Positions 16,959-25,595 of a stretch of DNA of 64,000 bases are shown here, one piece after another (within the stretch, counting starts at the first letter, position 1; the number at the start of each line of letters is the position of its first letter). The DNA lies in NCBI RefSeq assembly GCF_002272785.1, contig NZ_MLAS01000007.1, forward strand, positions 1 to 64,000, given 5' to 3'. This DNA comes from Helicobacter sp. 13S00477-4. GTDB lineage: Bacteria; Campylobacterota; Campylobacteria; Campylobacterales; Helicobacteraceae. A model generated the notes under the pieces. The model searched no databases. It was not told the origin of the DNA and saw nothing but the letters and a program-made list of their open reading frames with translations. Made by a program: the position numbers and the translations under genes.

Positions 16959-17945
16959 TCAGTTTGTTATGATTATTTTTTTACGGATTTTAGAAATGTT
17001 TTGTAGATTAAAATTTTCATGAAGGAATATCCTAGGCAGTGCACTTAGATATTTTGAATGTTGAGGGTATATATTTCCAGATCTAGTCGTTACAGCTGTT
17101 TGGAAGCCTAAATTTTGCAGCAGATTAAAATGCTTTTCCTCTACTTCAATCCTGCTGCCAAAAGGGTAAGCAAAATGTTTTGGGGTGTGGTTCAAATGTT
17201 TTTTAAAAAGCTCATTTGCCCTTAAAATATCTGATGAAATTTCATTTGTTGTGAGATTTTTGAATATTGGGTGGGTATGGGTGTGGTTGCCAATAGTAGT
17301 GATATTATCTTTGAGCATTTCTGCTATTTGATACCATTTGAGGGCATATTGATTGTAATCTTGGGGATCGTAGAAAATTTTTAAATCATCCATTATCTTA
17401 GATGTATCCGTATAATTATGAGAGTTTTCAATGATGATTTGTCGCAATTTTAAAAATACCATTGATTTGGCTTCTAATGTTGAGGTGTCAAATATTTCGC
17501 CATTGTATGTTATAGAATTGTTTTGTAATAAATAATCTTCAAGGGCAAACCACCACATATTATGTGTTTTTTCTGGGAAAGCTGTGCATACATAGATACA
17601 AAAAGGGATATTGTATTTTTTAAAAATAGGGTAACCAAAGCTAAAATTATCTTCATACCCATCATCAATGGTGATGAGCAAGGATTTTTCTCTCAAAGTT
17701 TTTTTATTGCGTAGGCTTTCATATAGATCATCTAGTGAGATGAAGTGATAGCCTTGTGAGATTGAAGATAGGATAAAGTGTTCCAAAAAATCTGGACTGA
17801 CCTTCATATTTTCATTGATAGGGAGTCTTTTTGGGTCTATAGGGGCGATGCGATGTAGCATAAAAATAGTAGCTTTACCGGAAAATATTTTTTGAATAGG
17901 TTTGAAATTATTCAAATATTGTATTATTTTTGTTTTCAATGACAT
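16959..17945 (-). CDS. Polysaccharide deacetylase (NodB fold)
   Basis: Carbohydrate esterase family 4-type enzyme that removes N-acetyl groups from glycan or sugar-lipid substrates. The NodB motif 1 appears as TIDDGYEDN (92-100), giving the catalytic base and metal Asp. Motif 2 appears as HTHTHPIF (221-228) with the two metal-binding histidines. AYPFGSR later resembles motif 3. The 328-residue protein has no evident signal peptide (MSLKTKIIQYLNNF...), so it may act on lipid-linked or nucleotide precursors in the cytosol, an inference. It lies 18 bases after a methyltransferase gene. Confidence 0.87.
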   Translation of the reverse strand: MSLKTKIIQYLNNFKPIQKIFSGKATIFMLHRIAPIDPKRLPINENMKVSPDFLEHFILSSISQGYHFISLDDLYESLRNKKTLREKSLLITIDDGYEDNFSFGYPIFKKYNIPFCIYVCTAFPEKTHNMWWFALEDYLLQNNSITYNGEIFDTSTLEAKSMVFLKLRQIIIENSHNYTDTSKIMDDLKIFYDPQDYNQYALKWYQIAEMLKDNITTIGNHTHTHPIFKNLTTNEISSDILRANELFKKHLNHTPKHFAYPFGSRIEVEEKHFNLLQNLGFQTAVTTRSGNIYPQHSKYLSALPRIFLHENFNLQNISKIRKKIIITN

Positions 17946-17963
17946 ATATTTTCTCGTGATGTT

Positions 17964-18689
17964 TTATTTTTTGAGAGCTTTGATACAAATGACTACTTGA
18001 TAATCTTCATCGTGATAAAATACCTCTTCTCTTGTGAGTTCTTCTGCACAAATCCCTTGTAGTTCAGCAATCGCACTCAATACATTTCCATAAGTGCTTA
18101 CTTCAATATTATCTTCCCCAAAAACTTTGCTAAAAGCATTTTTAATCCCCATATCTGTAAAACGGTGATAATCCCCCCAACGTTGATAATCATATCGACT
18201 GATTTGTATCAATCCTGCTACTGTGATGAGTGCAGCACCTCCAGTTTTGAGCATTGAATAGATGCCCTCAATGGCTTTTTGGTAATCATCAATAAAATTA
18301 AGCGTGAATGTGCAAATCAAGCAATCAAGATAGTCTTTAGGTAAGTTTTGATATTTTGTCAAATCGCCAATAATCGTAGCTTTTTTATTATCATTAGTAT
18401 AGTGGAGTATCTCACTTTTACTCACTTGCCCCCCCCCCCATCGCTTTGTATAAGTCGCGTCTGCTATTTCACATACTATTCCTTGAATATAAAGTGTATT
18501 TTTAGAAAGGAAATCATCTGTATATATCCTGTCTATAGGAGTCCCTCTATCTAGTCCAAATATTTTAGATATGGGTTTGAGGTGACGCATATTTTGCCAT
18601 TTAGGTCGATAAAAGATCCTATTTATTATCTTTTTGAATTGCAAATAGAGTTTTTTAACTATCTTGAAAGGTAATTTTATGAGAGTCAT
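17964..18689 (-). CDS. Methyltransferase-domain protein, phase-variable G11 tract, in frame
   Basis: Methyltransferase-like protein of 241 residues. DYLDCLICTFTLNFIDDYQKAIEGIYSMLKTGGAALITV corresponds to motif IV and later strands of a SAM-dependent Rossmann fold. DATYTKRWGGGQVSKSEIL matches a conserved segment of this subfamily. Motif I itself is weak, so activity is uncertain. The WGGG segment is encoded by 11 G (18429-18439) and the frame is open at this length. Its 5' end overlaps the GT4 gene by 35 bases. Acceptor unknown. Confidence 0.78.
   Translation of the reverse strand: MTLIKLPFKIVKKLYLQFKKIINRIFYRPKWQNMRHLKPISKIFGLDRGTPIDRIYTDDFLSKNTLYIQGIVCEIADATYTKRWGGGQVSKSEILHYTNDNKKATIIGDLTKYQNLPKDYLDCLICTFTLNFIDDYQKAIEGIYSMLKTGGAALITVAGLIQISRYDYQRWGDYHRFTDMGIKNAFSKVFGEDNIEVSTYGNVLSAIAELQGICAEELTREEVFYHDEDYQVVICIKALKK
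18429..18439. repeat. Homopolymer C11 (G11 on coding strand)
   Basis: Eleven C in the gene at 17964-18689; in frame at this length. It is the third identical-length tract in the operon, each inside a methyltransferase gene. Confidence 0.9.
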
Positions 18690-19953
18690 GAATCTCCTTA
18701 TATAGATAAATATAGTTTTGGATTATAAGGTGTTGTTCGAATGTATCTTGTATCTTTTTTCTTCCATTTGTGCATAAATTTTGATAATTCAACTCATCCA
18801 AACTCAAAATCCATTCAATCCCTTTTGCTAGCTTCATAGGGTCAAAAGGAGTAGCAAGATAACCATTGATTTTATGTTCTATTATATCGGAATTCCCCCC
18901 AATATCAAATGCGACTACAGGTGTGGCACACGATAGAGATTCTACAATAGTGTTGGATAGATTTTCACTCAAGCTTGGCATTACTAAAATATCTGCTGCA
19001 TTGTAGACTAACTGAAGGCTAATATCATCGTGTAAATGACCTAAATAATATGTCTGTATGCCTTCAATATATTCAATTTCCCCATTTTCATTCCCACTAG
19101 CCCCAAAAATCAAAATTTCGATATTGCTTTTGTTTTTCAAAAATCTCAAAGCTTTTTTGAATTCTGGATAACCTTTCCTGTCTAGAGTAGTCGCATTAAT
19201 AGCACCAAAAGCAATGATTTTTTTTTGATGATTGATTTTTAGTAGTTTGCGAGCTATATTTTTATCTAGCGGGCTATAGAGATCAGTGTTGATAGGGTTT
19301 GGGATATTGACAATTTTTTTATCTTTTAAAAGTGCAGATTCTCTTGCACAATTTGCAATCCATCTGCTCAAACCATTGATAGTCAAATCAAGTTTAGCAT
19401 AGGTTTTCTTTTTTTGTCTGAAAGTAAAAAAACTCATGTCAAATTTGAAATTGGATTTTAATAGAGGGCATTTTTGGCAATGGAATTTTTCTTTTTTGCA
19501 GCTTGGTTCTATGACATGGCAGCCCCCTGTATATGGATTTGCATCATGCAGGCTCCAAAGTAGGGGGGCTTTGATTTTTTTGAGATCCTTGATGTTTAAA
19601 AATCCATTATTTATCCAATGCAAATGGACGATATCTGGTTTTAGGGAGTTGATTGTTTTGATGAGTTGATTGTTGTGGACCCAATCAATTGAGAATATAT
19701 CTTTTTTACGTTTTGGGTAAAATAAAAGAGGTATCTGACAGAGGGCAGGGCGAATTTTTTCTAGTATTTTTTGTGTTTTTGTTTTGGATATTCGCATTAC
19801 ATTTTTTGTGTCTGTATTTTTATTTTGGACAAACACGATGGATTCTATTATTTCGTCTTTGTTATTTGAGCTTTCAAGCAGAGCATTATGGAGTCTTAAG
19901 GCAGCTCTTCCAGCTCCTCCAGTATCTTGAGAGACTAGATGGAGGATTTTCAT
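18655..19953 (-). CDS. GT4 family glycosyltransferase
   Basis: Retaining GT-B glycosyltransferase, 432 residues. The N-terminus MKILHLVSQDTGGAGRAALRLHNAL is the glycine-rich acceptor-side loop of the family. PDIVHLHWINNGFLNI and LLWSLHDANPYTGGCHVIEPSC, with a cluster of Cys (CQKCP), resemble WcaC/colanic-acid type GT4 enzymes. The C-terminal donor site is MPSLSENLSNTIVESLSCATPVVAFDIGGN, with the conserved Glu. Unlike the permuted GT4 in the same operon, its domain order is normal. Sugar unknown. Confidence 0.87.
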   Translation of the reverse strand: MKILHLVSQDTGGAGRAALRLHNALLESSNNKDEIIESIVFVQNKNTDTKNVMRISKTKTQKILEKIRPALCQIPLLFYPKRKKDIFSIDWVHNNQLIKTINSLKPDIVHLHWINNGFLNIKDLKKIKAPLLWSLHDANPYTGGCHVIEPSCKKEKFHCQKCPLLKSNFKFDMSFFTFRQKKKTYAKLDLTINGLSRWIANCARESALLKDKKIVNIPNPINTDLYSPLDKNIARKLLKINHQKKIIAFGAINATTLDRKGYPEFKKALRFLKNKSNIEILIFGASGNENGEIEYIEGIQTYYLGHLHDDISLQLVYNAADILVMPSLSENLSNTIVESLSCATPVVAFDIGGNSDIIEHKINGYLATPFDPMKLAKGIEWILSLDELNYQNLCTNGRKKIQDTFEQHLIIQNYIYLYKEIHDSHKITFQDS

Positions 19954-19971
19954 TTTTTTATACTTTGTAGA

Positions 19972-20871
19972 TTATTTTTCATAATAGGGTGCTTTGTATG
20001 TTTGAAATGGCAAGTCCAAATTTAGATAATAAGGCATATGTCCTGTCCTTTCTGTGATAGGAGGAGGGGTCATATAATCCCCATATAGTCTTTCTAAATA
20101 GATTTTATAATTAGCAGGTGCAGGGAATTGGGTATCTTCAAAATCAAGCATTATTGTTGGCAAAAAATCATTCAAGTAATGCAAAGCATTTGGATATACA
20201 AGTAAGACAAAAGCACAAGCAATGATTTGAGATTGATCAAAATCATATTTCAATACTGCTTTTTTAGTTTTGTTTTTAAAATAGTCTAATACTGGCTGGA
20301 ATACAAGACTTGAACGTATGCTTAAGATTATTTGCTTGATTTGTTTGATAGGGAATTTGTTTTTTTCTGGAGCTTTAGATTTCCAGTATTTTTCATATCT
20401 TCGCCCTGCGTATTTTGATAGATTTTTGAAATGTTTTTTTGCTTTCAAAAGATCATCACCTCCACCATCAAGGATAAAAATATCAATGCCAATACCACTT
20501 TTATATTTGATATTATTTTCTGCTATCGTTGATTCTATAGCTGTTGTGGTCGTATCTTCTAGTTTTGCGAAATTCCAAATGAAATTTTGTGTTTTGTCCC
20601 AATGTTTGAATATGAATTTTTTTTCAAAAATATTGTGTGTGCCATTTTTGAAATCTTGCATATCCAAAGAGACAAGTTTTTCATAATCACTTCTTGGCAT
20701 ATAAAAATCCATATCATCATCCCAAGGAATAAAGCCTTTATGCCTAACTGCACCAAGCAATGTCCCACAAGACATAAAATATCTTAAATTGTATTTTTCA
20801 CAAACCCTTTTGAATTCTTTGGCGACATCAAGAGTTTTTTGTTGGATCTTTTTCAGTAGGTCTTCTTCCAT
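19972..20871 (-). CDS. LicD-family phospho-/phosphono-group transferase
   Basis: LicD-family enzymes transfer phosphocholine or similar groups from CDP-activated donors to glycans. The 299-residue protein carries the defining block GTLLGAVRHKGFIPWDDDMD (36-55), whose Asp cluster binds metal. DIFILDGGGDD follows, then the C-terminal YGDYMTPPP typical of LicD. No choline genes (licA, licB, licC) are seen nearby. Instead it lies directly after three phosphonate-biosynthesis genes, with a 9-base gap. I infer that it transfers a CMP-activated phosphonate, probably 2-hydroxyethylphosphonate, to the glycan made by this operon. Confidence 0.85.
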   Translation of the reverse strand: MEEDLLKKIQQKTLDVAKEFKRVCEKYNLRYFMSCGTLLGAVRHKGFIPWDDDMDFYMPRSDYEKLVSLDMQDFKNGTHNIFEKKFIFKHWDKTQNFIWNFAKLEDTTTTAIESTIAENNIKYKSGIGIDIFILDGGGDDLLKAKKHFKNLSKYAGRRYEKYWKSKAPEKNKFPIKQIKQIILSIRSSLVFQPVLDYFKNKTKKAVLKYDFDQSQIIACAFVLLVYPNALHYLNDFLPTIMLDFEDTQFPAPANYKIYLERLYGDYMTPPPITERTGHMPYYLNLDLPFQTYKAPYYEK

Positions 20872-20880
20872 TTTTTTCCT

Positions 20881-21921
20881 TTATGAGAGTTGATTTTTAA
20901 TGGATTCTATATCAAATAGGCTATTTTTGGCTCTATCATTTAGAGAGTTTAATATTTCTTTGAGTTCCTCTTTTGATATATTATAGTTTTTGAAATCTGT
21001 TGGGATATTGAGTTTAGAAAATAATTTTTTTATAGGGGTTTGATAAATTTTTAGTGTTTGTTTTGCTTGGCTTTCAGGGAGTTGGCTAAATAAAAAGGGT
21101 AGGGTAAAACTACATGCAATGCCATGTGGGATGCCTTTTTTTATCGTGAGTGGGTAACTGATGGCGTGAGCTAGTGCTGTTTGTGTCGCACCGAATGCAA
21201 ACCCAGCAAAAATACTTGCTAAGGTGATTTGTTCTCTAAGATAGAGAGAATGAAGATCTTTAGATAATTTGGGTAAGTTTTCTAAAATCAACTCTATGGC
21301 TTTTGTGGCATTATTTGTAGAAATGGGGTTGGCATTTTTATTCCATATAGATTCAACAGAATGTGAGAGGGCATCTAAAGCTGTCGAAATCGTGATGTCT
21401 TTTGGGAGTGTGAGCATTAAGGATGGATCATAAAAGGCAGCTTTACAATACAGGTTCCTCAAGTGTAGGGAATATTTTTTATTATTTTCTTTGTCCCATA
21501 TTGTTGCCCAAGGAGTGAGTTCTGAGCTTGTTCCAGCAGTCGTGGGGAAGGCATATATTGGGATGAAGGGTTTGGATTCCTCGGGCGTTGGGACATTATC
21601 TTTGATTTGGAATGGGGAGTTGATGCTTAAGATTTTTGCACAATCAATCACGCTTCCCCCACCTATTGCAATAATACTTTGAATTGATTCTGTTATGTTT
21701 TGTAGAGATTTTAAGTATTTAATACAAGGATTTGTAGGTACATTGGAAATTATTTTTTTGAGTTTATTGCCTAATATTTTTTTGCTTGATTCAATCAGTC
21801 CTCTTTTTTCAAATCCAGCTGAGGTTATCAATAAAATATCTTTAGAATCTATTTTTGATAAAGCCTCAGTATATGGGATATTGAAAACAATTTCCACCGG
21901 ATTGTAAAAATTAAAATTCAT
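20881..21921 (-). CDS. Iron-type alcohol dehydrogenase, likely phosphonoacetaldehyde reductase
   Basis: Group III Fe-dependent alcohol dehydrogenase, expected to reduce phosphonoacetaldehyde to 2-hydroxyethylphosphonate. IIAIGGGSVIDCAK binds the cofactor, and FPTTAGTSSELTPWATIWD is the form seen in phosphonate clusters. Metal ligands are in DALSHSVES and HAISYPLTIKKGIPHG. 346 residues. The start overlaps the decarboxylase stop by four bases, so the two are coupled. No aminotransferase gene for 2-aminoethylphosphonate is present in the operon, which supports the hydroxy product. Substrate is inferred from context. Confidence 0.8.
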   Translation of the reverse strand: MNFNFYNPVEIVFNIPYTEALSKIDSKDILLITSAGFEKRGLIESSKKILGNKLKKIISNVPTNPCIKYLKSLQNITESIQSIIAIGGGSVIDCAKILSINSPFQIKDNVPTPEESKPFIPIYAFPTTAGTSSELTPWATIWDKENNKKYSLHLRNLYCKAAFYDPSLMLTLPKDITISTALDALSHSVESIWNKNANPISTNNATKAIELILENLPKLSKDLHSLYLREQITLASIFAGFAFGATQTALAHAISYPLTIKKGIPHGIACSFTLPFLFSQLPESQAKQTLKIYQTPIKKLFSKLNIPTDFKNYNISKEELKEILNSLNDRAKNSLFDIESIKNQLS

Positions 21922-23063
21922 TGATGTTCCAGTAAGAATTTTTGAAGCCTTTCTTTGACTTCATAAGGTTTGATTTTTGGACGACTCAAATCTTTTTTGC
22001 TTCCTTTTTGGATTTGCAGATAGATAAATACTGCCCCTTGTTTGCTTTTGGATTCTATAAAATCAAGTAAAATGTTTTTAAAATCAATCAAATCATACAC
22101 TAAAAATACCTTTTGATACCCACAAGAATAAGCAATCTGTGGGATATTGCATTCAGAAGAGAGGCTAAACTGTCCTCCAGTAGAATCATGACTTTGATTG
22201 TCTAAGCAAATATGGCAGAAATTTCCTTTTGCATAATAGGCATTAGTACTCATATTCCCCATTCGCATTAATAATGCCCCATCCCCATCAATGGCAATGA
22301 CTTTTTTCTCACTCTTAAGGCTTATCCCTAAGCCTAGTGGAGATACACAACCCATCGAACCTACCATATATAGATAATTGCAAGCATCATTGATTTCATA
22401 AAGTTCTCGCCCACTTTTGCCTGTAGTAGCTAGAATGATTGTGTTGTCATTATTAATGGAATCAATAGTTTGGAGTGCTTGTAATCTTGTGGGAAGAGAG
22501 TTTGTTTTTTGTGTTTCTTTGAAAGTTTTTTGGGTGTTTTTGGGTTGAAAATTTAGCAGTAGTTTTTCTTGCCTAAAGGTATCTTTGCGTACGATGAAAA
22601 AGAAGCTTTTATTTTGAGTAATTGCTTTTCTTGCTTCAATTATTTGGAGTTTTGCTTTGTTCAAATCAGGGCTTAGGAAATCATAAGGTATTTTGCAGAT
22701 TTGAAAGATTTTATCTGTAATAGTGCCTAATAGTTCGTGTTGTGGCTCATCAGAAATACCTTCTTCACCCCTCAAGGATACAAATCCTAAAATAGGCAAC
22801 CTGAATATATGATTGAGACTTGTGAGTGGGGATAAGGCATTAGATAGCCCACTATTTTGCATTAGCACGACACCTGTTTCTGAAGAAGCGAGGCTTATGC
22901 CAGAGGCAATAGCGATGGCATCGCCTTCGTTGTTTGCCATAATGAATCTTTTTTCATTCAAAGCATGATTGATGAGAGGGGATAAAAATGAACAAGGCAC
23001 ACCAGTAAATGTATTGAAATAATGAGATTTTAAAATCTCTCCAAATTCTTTGGTATCTAGCAT
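21918..23063 (-). CDS. Phosphonopyruvate decarboxylase
   Basis: ThDP-dependent enzyme that decarboxylates 3-phosphonopyruvate to phosphonoacetaldehyde, pulling the unfavourable PEP mutase reaction forward. Family hallmarks: FTGVPCSFLSPLI (18-30), NNEGDAIAIASG with the ThDP-activating Glu, LMQNSGLSNALSPLTSL, and RGEEGISDEPQHELLG. The ThDP motif is IDGDGALLMRMGNMST...CLDNQSHDSTGGQ. The length of 381 residues equals known enzymes. It lies nine bases after the PEP mutase gene. Sulfopyruvate decarboxylase is a relative, but the neighbouring PEP mutase decides. Confidence 0.93.
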   Translation of the reverse strand: MLDTKEFGEILKSHYFNTFTGVPCSFLSPLINHALNEKRFIMANNEGDAIAIASGISLASSETGVVLMQNSGLSNALSPLTSLNHIFRLPILGFVSLRGEEGISDEPQHELLGTITDKIFQICKIPYDFLSPDLNKAKLQIIEARKAITQNKSFFFIVRKDTFRQEKLLLNFQPKNTQKTFKETQKTNSLPTRLQALQTIDSINNDNTIILATTGKSGRELYEINDACNYLYMVGSMGCVSPLGLGISLKSEKKVIAIDGDGALLMRMGNMSTNAYYAKGNFCHICLDNQSHDSTGGQFSLSSECNIPQIAYSCGYQKVFLVYDLIDFKNILLDFIESKSKQGAVFIYLQIQKGSKKDLSRPKIKPYEVKERLQKFLLEHQ

Positions 23064-23072
23064 TTTTTTCCT

Positions 23073-24389
23073 TTATTTTGTTCCTGATATGAGGTTTAGG
23101 ATTTCCTCAATATTTAAGCATTTATTTTCGACTTCTTTGCTCCGATCAAATTCTAAAATCCCTTGAGCTACTTCTTTCATTGCTGGGTATGCTGCCCGCA
23201 ATAAATGATTGGCATAAATGATAATGTTAGCTCCGTGATTACAAAGCTCTTTGGCACTCACTTGATTGAAACTTGTTGGGACAAGTATAATCGGAGTATT
23301 GGCATCTTCTTGCCTGAATTTTTTCAAAAATTCAAAGATTTCATCAGGAGTTTTTTGACGTGAATGGATCATGATGCCATCTGCACCTGCTTGGATATAG
23401 GCTTTTGCTCGTGTCAATGCATCTTCAATACCTTTTTCTAAAATAAGGCTTTCAATCCTTGCGATGATCATAAAATCTTTTGTGATTTGGGCTTTTTTGC
23501 CCATACTTATTTTGTAACAAAAGTCTTCTATGGTGTCTTGATTTTGTAAAACATCATTCCCAAAAAGAGAGTTTTTTTTCAAGCCAATTTTATCTTCAAT
23601 GATTACTGCACTCACTCCTGTACGTTCCAATGACCTTACTGTGAAAGTAAAATGTTCAGGTTTACCTCCAGTGTCAGCATCATAAATAAGAGGCTTTGTC
23701 GTTACTTCAAAGATTTCATTGATGGTAGAAAGTCTTGAGGTGAGGTTGACTGCTTCAATATCGGGTTTTCCCCTAGAAGTAGAATCTGTGAGTGAGCTTG
23801 ACCAAAAGCCATCAAATTCAACTTTTCCATTTCCTCTGCCATTGGGTTGGGCTTGGACATTTTGTGCGATGAGGGCTGAAATCGCATTGTGTACTTCTAG
23901 GATACGCAGAGGTTTTTTTGCTGCAATAAGTCGTCTTAAAAGTGATAGGCGGGCATTAGTGCTGATACCAATAGATCTGGCATTTTCATTGAGTTGAGTT
24001 GAAGAAATACCTTCTGTATAAGCAGGCTCTATCAACTCTCCTTTGCCTATATCTTTTAGTGTATAGATTACATTTTGTCTGGTTTTTTCCTGGGGTCCAC
24101 TTTTCCAATCATCGCCGTGTATGACAAAATCAGGCTTTAGTTTCCTGATATTTTCTTCATAGCTTAGGGTTGTTTGTGGGATGATTTCATAGACATAGCG
24201 GATCGTTTCGATAACTTTTTTTCTTTGTTCATAGTCCATATAAGGCAATCGTTTATAAGAGGCGATAGCAGAATCAGTCAGCAGTCCTACGATGACTTTC
24301 CCATACCCAGAGGCTATTTTGAGTATATTGATATGTCCAGGGTGGATAATATCTCCACTCATTGCGACATAGACGATTTTATCTTGCAT
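23073..24389 (-). CDS. Cytidylyltransferase-PEP mutase fusion
   Basis: Bifunctional protein of 438 residues. Residues 1-140 are a TagD/GCT-like nucleotidyltransferase with GDIIHPGHINIL (HPGH at 16-19), RYVYEIIP (64-71) and TEGISSTQL (125-133), the three CTP-site motifs. Residues about 160-430 are PEP phosphonomutase, with the diagnostic EDKIGLKKNS (265-274), DGFWSSSL (193-200) and DADTGG (237-242). The C-terminal half makes the C-P bond (PEP to phosphonopyruvate). The N-terminal half should activate the final phosphonate as a CMP ester. The fusion links first and last steps of one pathway. It overlaps the preceding glycosyltransferase gene by 11 bases. Substrate of the cytidylyl domain is inferred. 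Confidence 0.92.
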   Translation of the reverse strand: MQDKIVYVAMSGDIIHPGHINILKIASGYGKVIVGLLTDSAIASYKRLPYMDYEQRKKVIETIRYVYEIIPQTTLSYEENIRKLKPDFVIHGDDWKSGPQEKTRQNVIYTLKDIGKGELIEPAYTEGISSTQLNENARSIGISTNARLSLLRRLIAAKKPLRILEVHNAISALIAQNVQAQPNGRGNGKVEFDGFWSSSLTDSTSRGKPDIEAVNLTSRLSTINEIFEVTTKPLIYDADTGGKPEHFTFTVRSLERTGVSAVIIEDKIGLKKNSLFGNDVLQNQDTIEDFCYKISMGKKAQITKDFMIIARIESLILEKGIEDALTRAKAYIQAGADGIMIHSRQKTPDEIFEFLKKFRQEDANTPIILVPTSFNQVSAKELCNHGANIIIYANHLLRAAYPAMKEVAQGILEFDRSKEVENKCLNIEEILNLISGTK

Positions 24390-25362
24390 TTTTATCCTTT
24401 TTTGGATTTTTGATTAGAATTTTTATTTTTTTTGCTAGAGGCAGGAGTTTGAGTTTGACTAAAATTGGGTGGACAAAGTCTCTACGGTATGAATAAAAAG
24501 CCCAAGCTTGATTTTCTCCTATTTTTTCACAATAAGGGATATTTTTTATCAGTTTGGGGCAAAAATCTTGGGATAATTGCTGGTGTTGCCAATTATCGTT
24601 AAAATCACAATGCTCTCCCCTGCCATCATACCCTCTATTGACTGATAAGGGCTTGATAGGGTAGAGTGTGAATGTATTTTGTTGGAACATATTATAGCAA
24701 ATTATCCCATCTGCGTGCTTTTTATTATTTTTTACCGTATCTTCCAAAATGGGTAACAAATGTCGTGAGATAGAGTTGAATGCTTTTAGTTGTTTTTTAT
24801 CTTTGAAAAAATCTTGTATGCCTTCAAGATCCCAATCAATATTTTCATATCTATCTTTCCACATCCCCACTCCCCAAGGTGAATACATTTTGAGTAAAAA
24901 AACTTCATAAGGATAAGATTTAGGGACTATTTTGTGATAATGTGTGTTTGAGGCGATAGAGATGATACGTTTATCATCTTGATATAATTGAAGGGCGTCA
25001 TTCATATAGTTTAAAAACTCATTTGAAACAATGACATCATCTTCAAATGAAATGACTCTATCATATTTGGAATAAAGATAATCAAAAGCATCCCTTCCTG
25101 ATTGAAAACTTCCTTTGTTAGACTCCCAAAAAATCCCTTCAATATTTTTGAAATAAAAGCTTTTTTTGAGGCTGATGATGTAGTCTCTGACTTTTTGGAC
25201 AGGTATTTCAAACTCTTTAGAATAAGGGGCATCTGAGACGATAAAAACATCAGTCTGTTTTGCTAGGGTGTTTTTTGCTAAGGATTCAATAGCATTTTGT
25301 AGGCAATCAAGCCTATCATAAACACTAATTAGGACGGGAGCTAGATTTTTTATTGCCTGCAT
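24379..25362 (-). CDS. Glycosyltransferase (GT-A, GNT-I-like), first gene of glycan operon
   Basis: Sugar transferase of 327 residues with APVLISVYDRLDCLQNAIESL at the N-terminus. DRVISFEDDVIVSNEFLNYMNDAL holds the metal-binding EDD and MYSPWGVGMWKDRY follows. The pattern fits GT-A enzymes that begin like GNT-I rather than classical GT2. A basic tail (KKIKILIKNPKKDKN) may contact the membrane. It is the first gene of the 18-gene operon; an extended -10 element lies about 40 bases before its ATG. Acceptor unknown. Confidence 0.78.
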   Translation of the reverse strand: MQAIKNLAPVLISVYDRLDCLQNAIESLAKNTLAKQTDVFIVSDAPYSKEFEIPVQKVRDYIISLKKSFYFKNIEGIFWESNKGSFQSGRDAFDYLYSKYDRVISFEDDVIVSNEFLNYMNDALQLYQDDKRIISIASNTHYHKIVPKSYPYEVFLLKMYSPWGVGMWKDRYENIDWDLEGIQDFFKDKKQLKAFNSISRHLLPILEDTVKNNKKHADGIICYNMFQQNTFTLYPIKPLSVNRGYDGRGEHCDFNDNWQHQQLSQDFCPKLIKNIPYCEKIGENQAWAFYSYRRDFVHPILVKLKLLPLAKKIKILIKNPKKDKNAR

Positions 25363-25399
25363 TAAGATACCTTAAGATAATCTTGTTTTTAAAAGTTTA

Positions 25400-25408
25400 A
25401 TTATAGCA
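25400..25408 (-). promoter_or_regulatory. Extended -10 promoter of the glycan operon
   Basis: TGCTATAAT on the minus strand, about 38-46 bases before the first glycosyltransferase start. No -35 match, which is common for Helicobacter sigma-70 promoters. Confidence 0.6.
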
Positions 25409-25499
25409 TACTTTAAGATTTGGGGTGATTAGAGGATTGGGTAAATTCAATCTTGTATGAAAATAAAATCTTTTCAAAATAAATTTTTGGCAAAATTAT

Positions 25500-25527
25500 T
25501 TGATAATTAGTCGATATGTTGTATAAT
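25500..25527 (+). promoter_or_regulatory. Sigma-70 promoter of the autotransporter gene
   Basis: TTGATA (25500-25505) and TATAAT (25522-25527) with 16-base spacing, preceded by A/T-rich tracts. The predicted leader is about 60 bases. It diverges from the glycan operon promoter about 100 bases away. Confidence 0.7.
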
Positions 25528-25595
25528 GATTGCATAGACAACTAGATAAATTTTTTTTAAAGATTAATCAATAAATTTTATTATGAGAGGATTTG

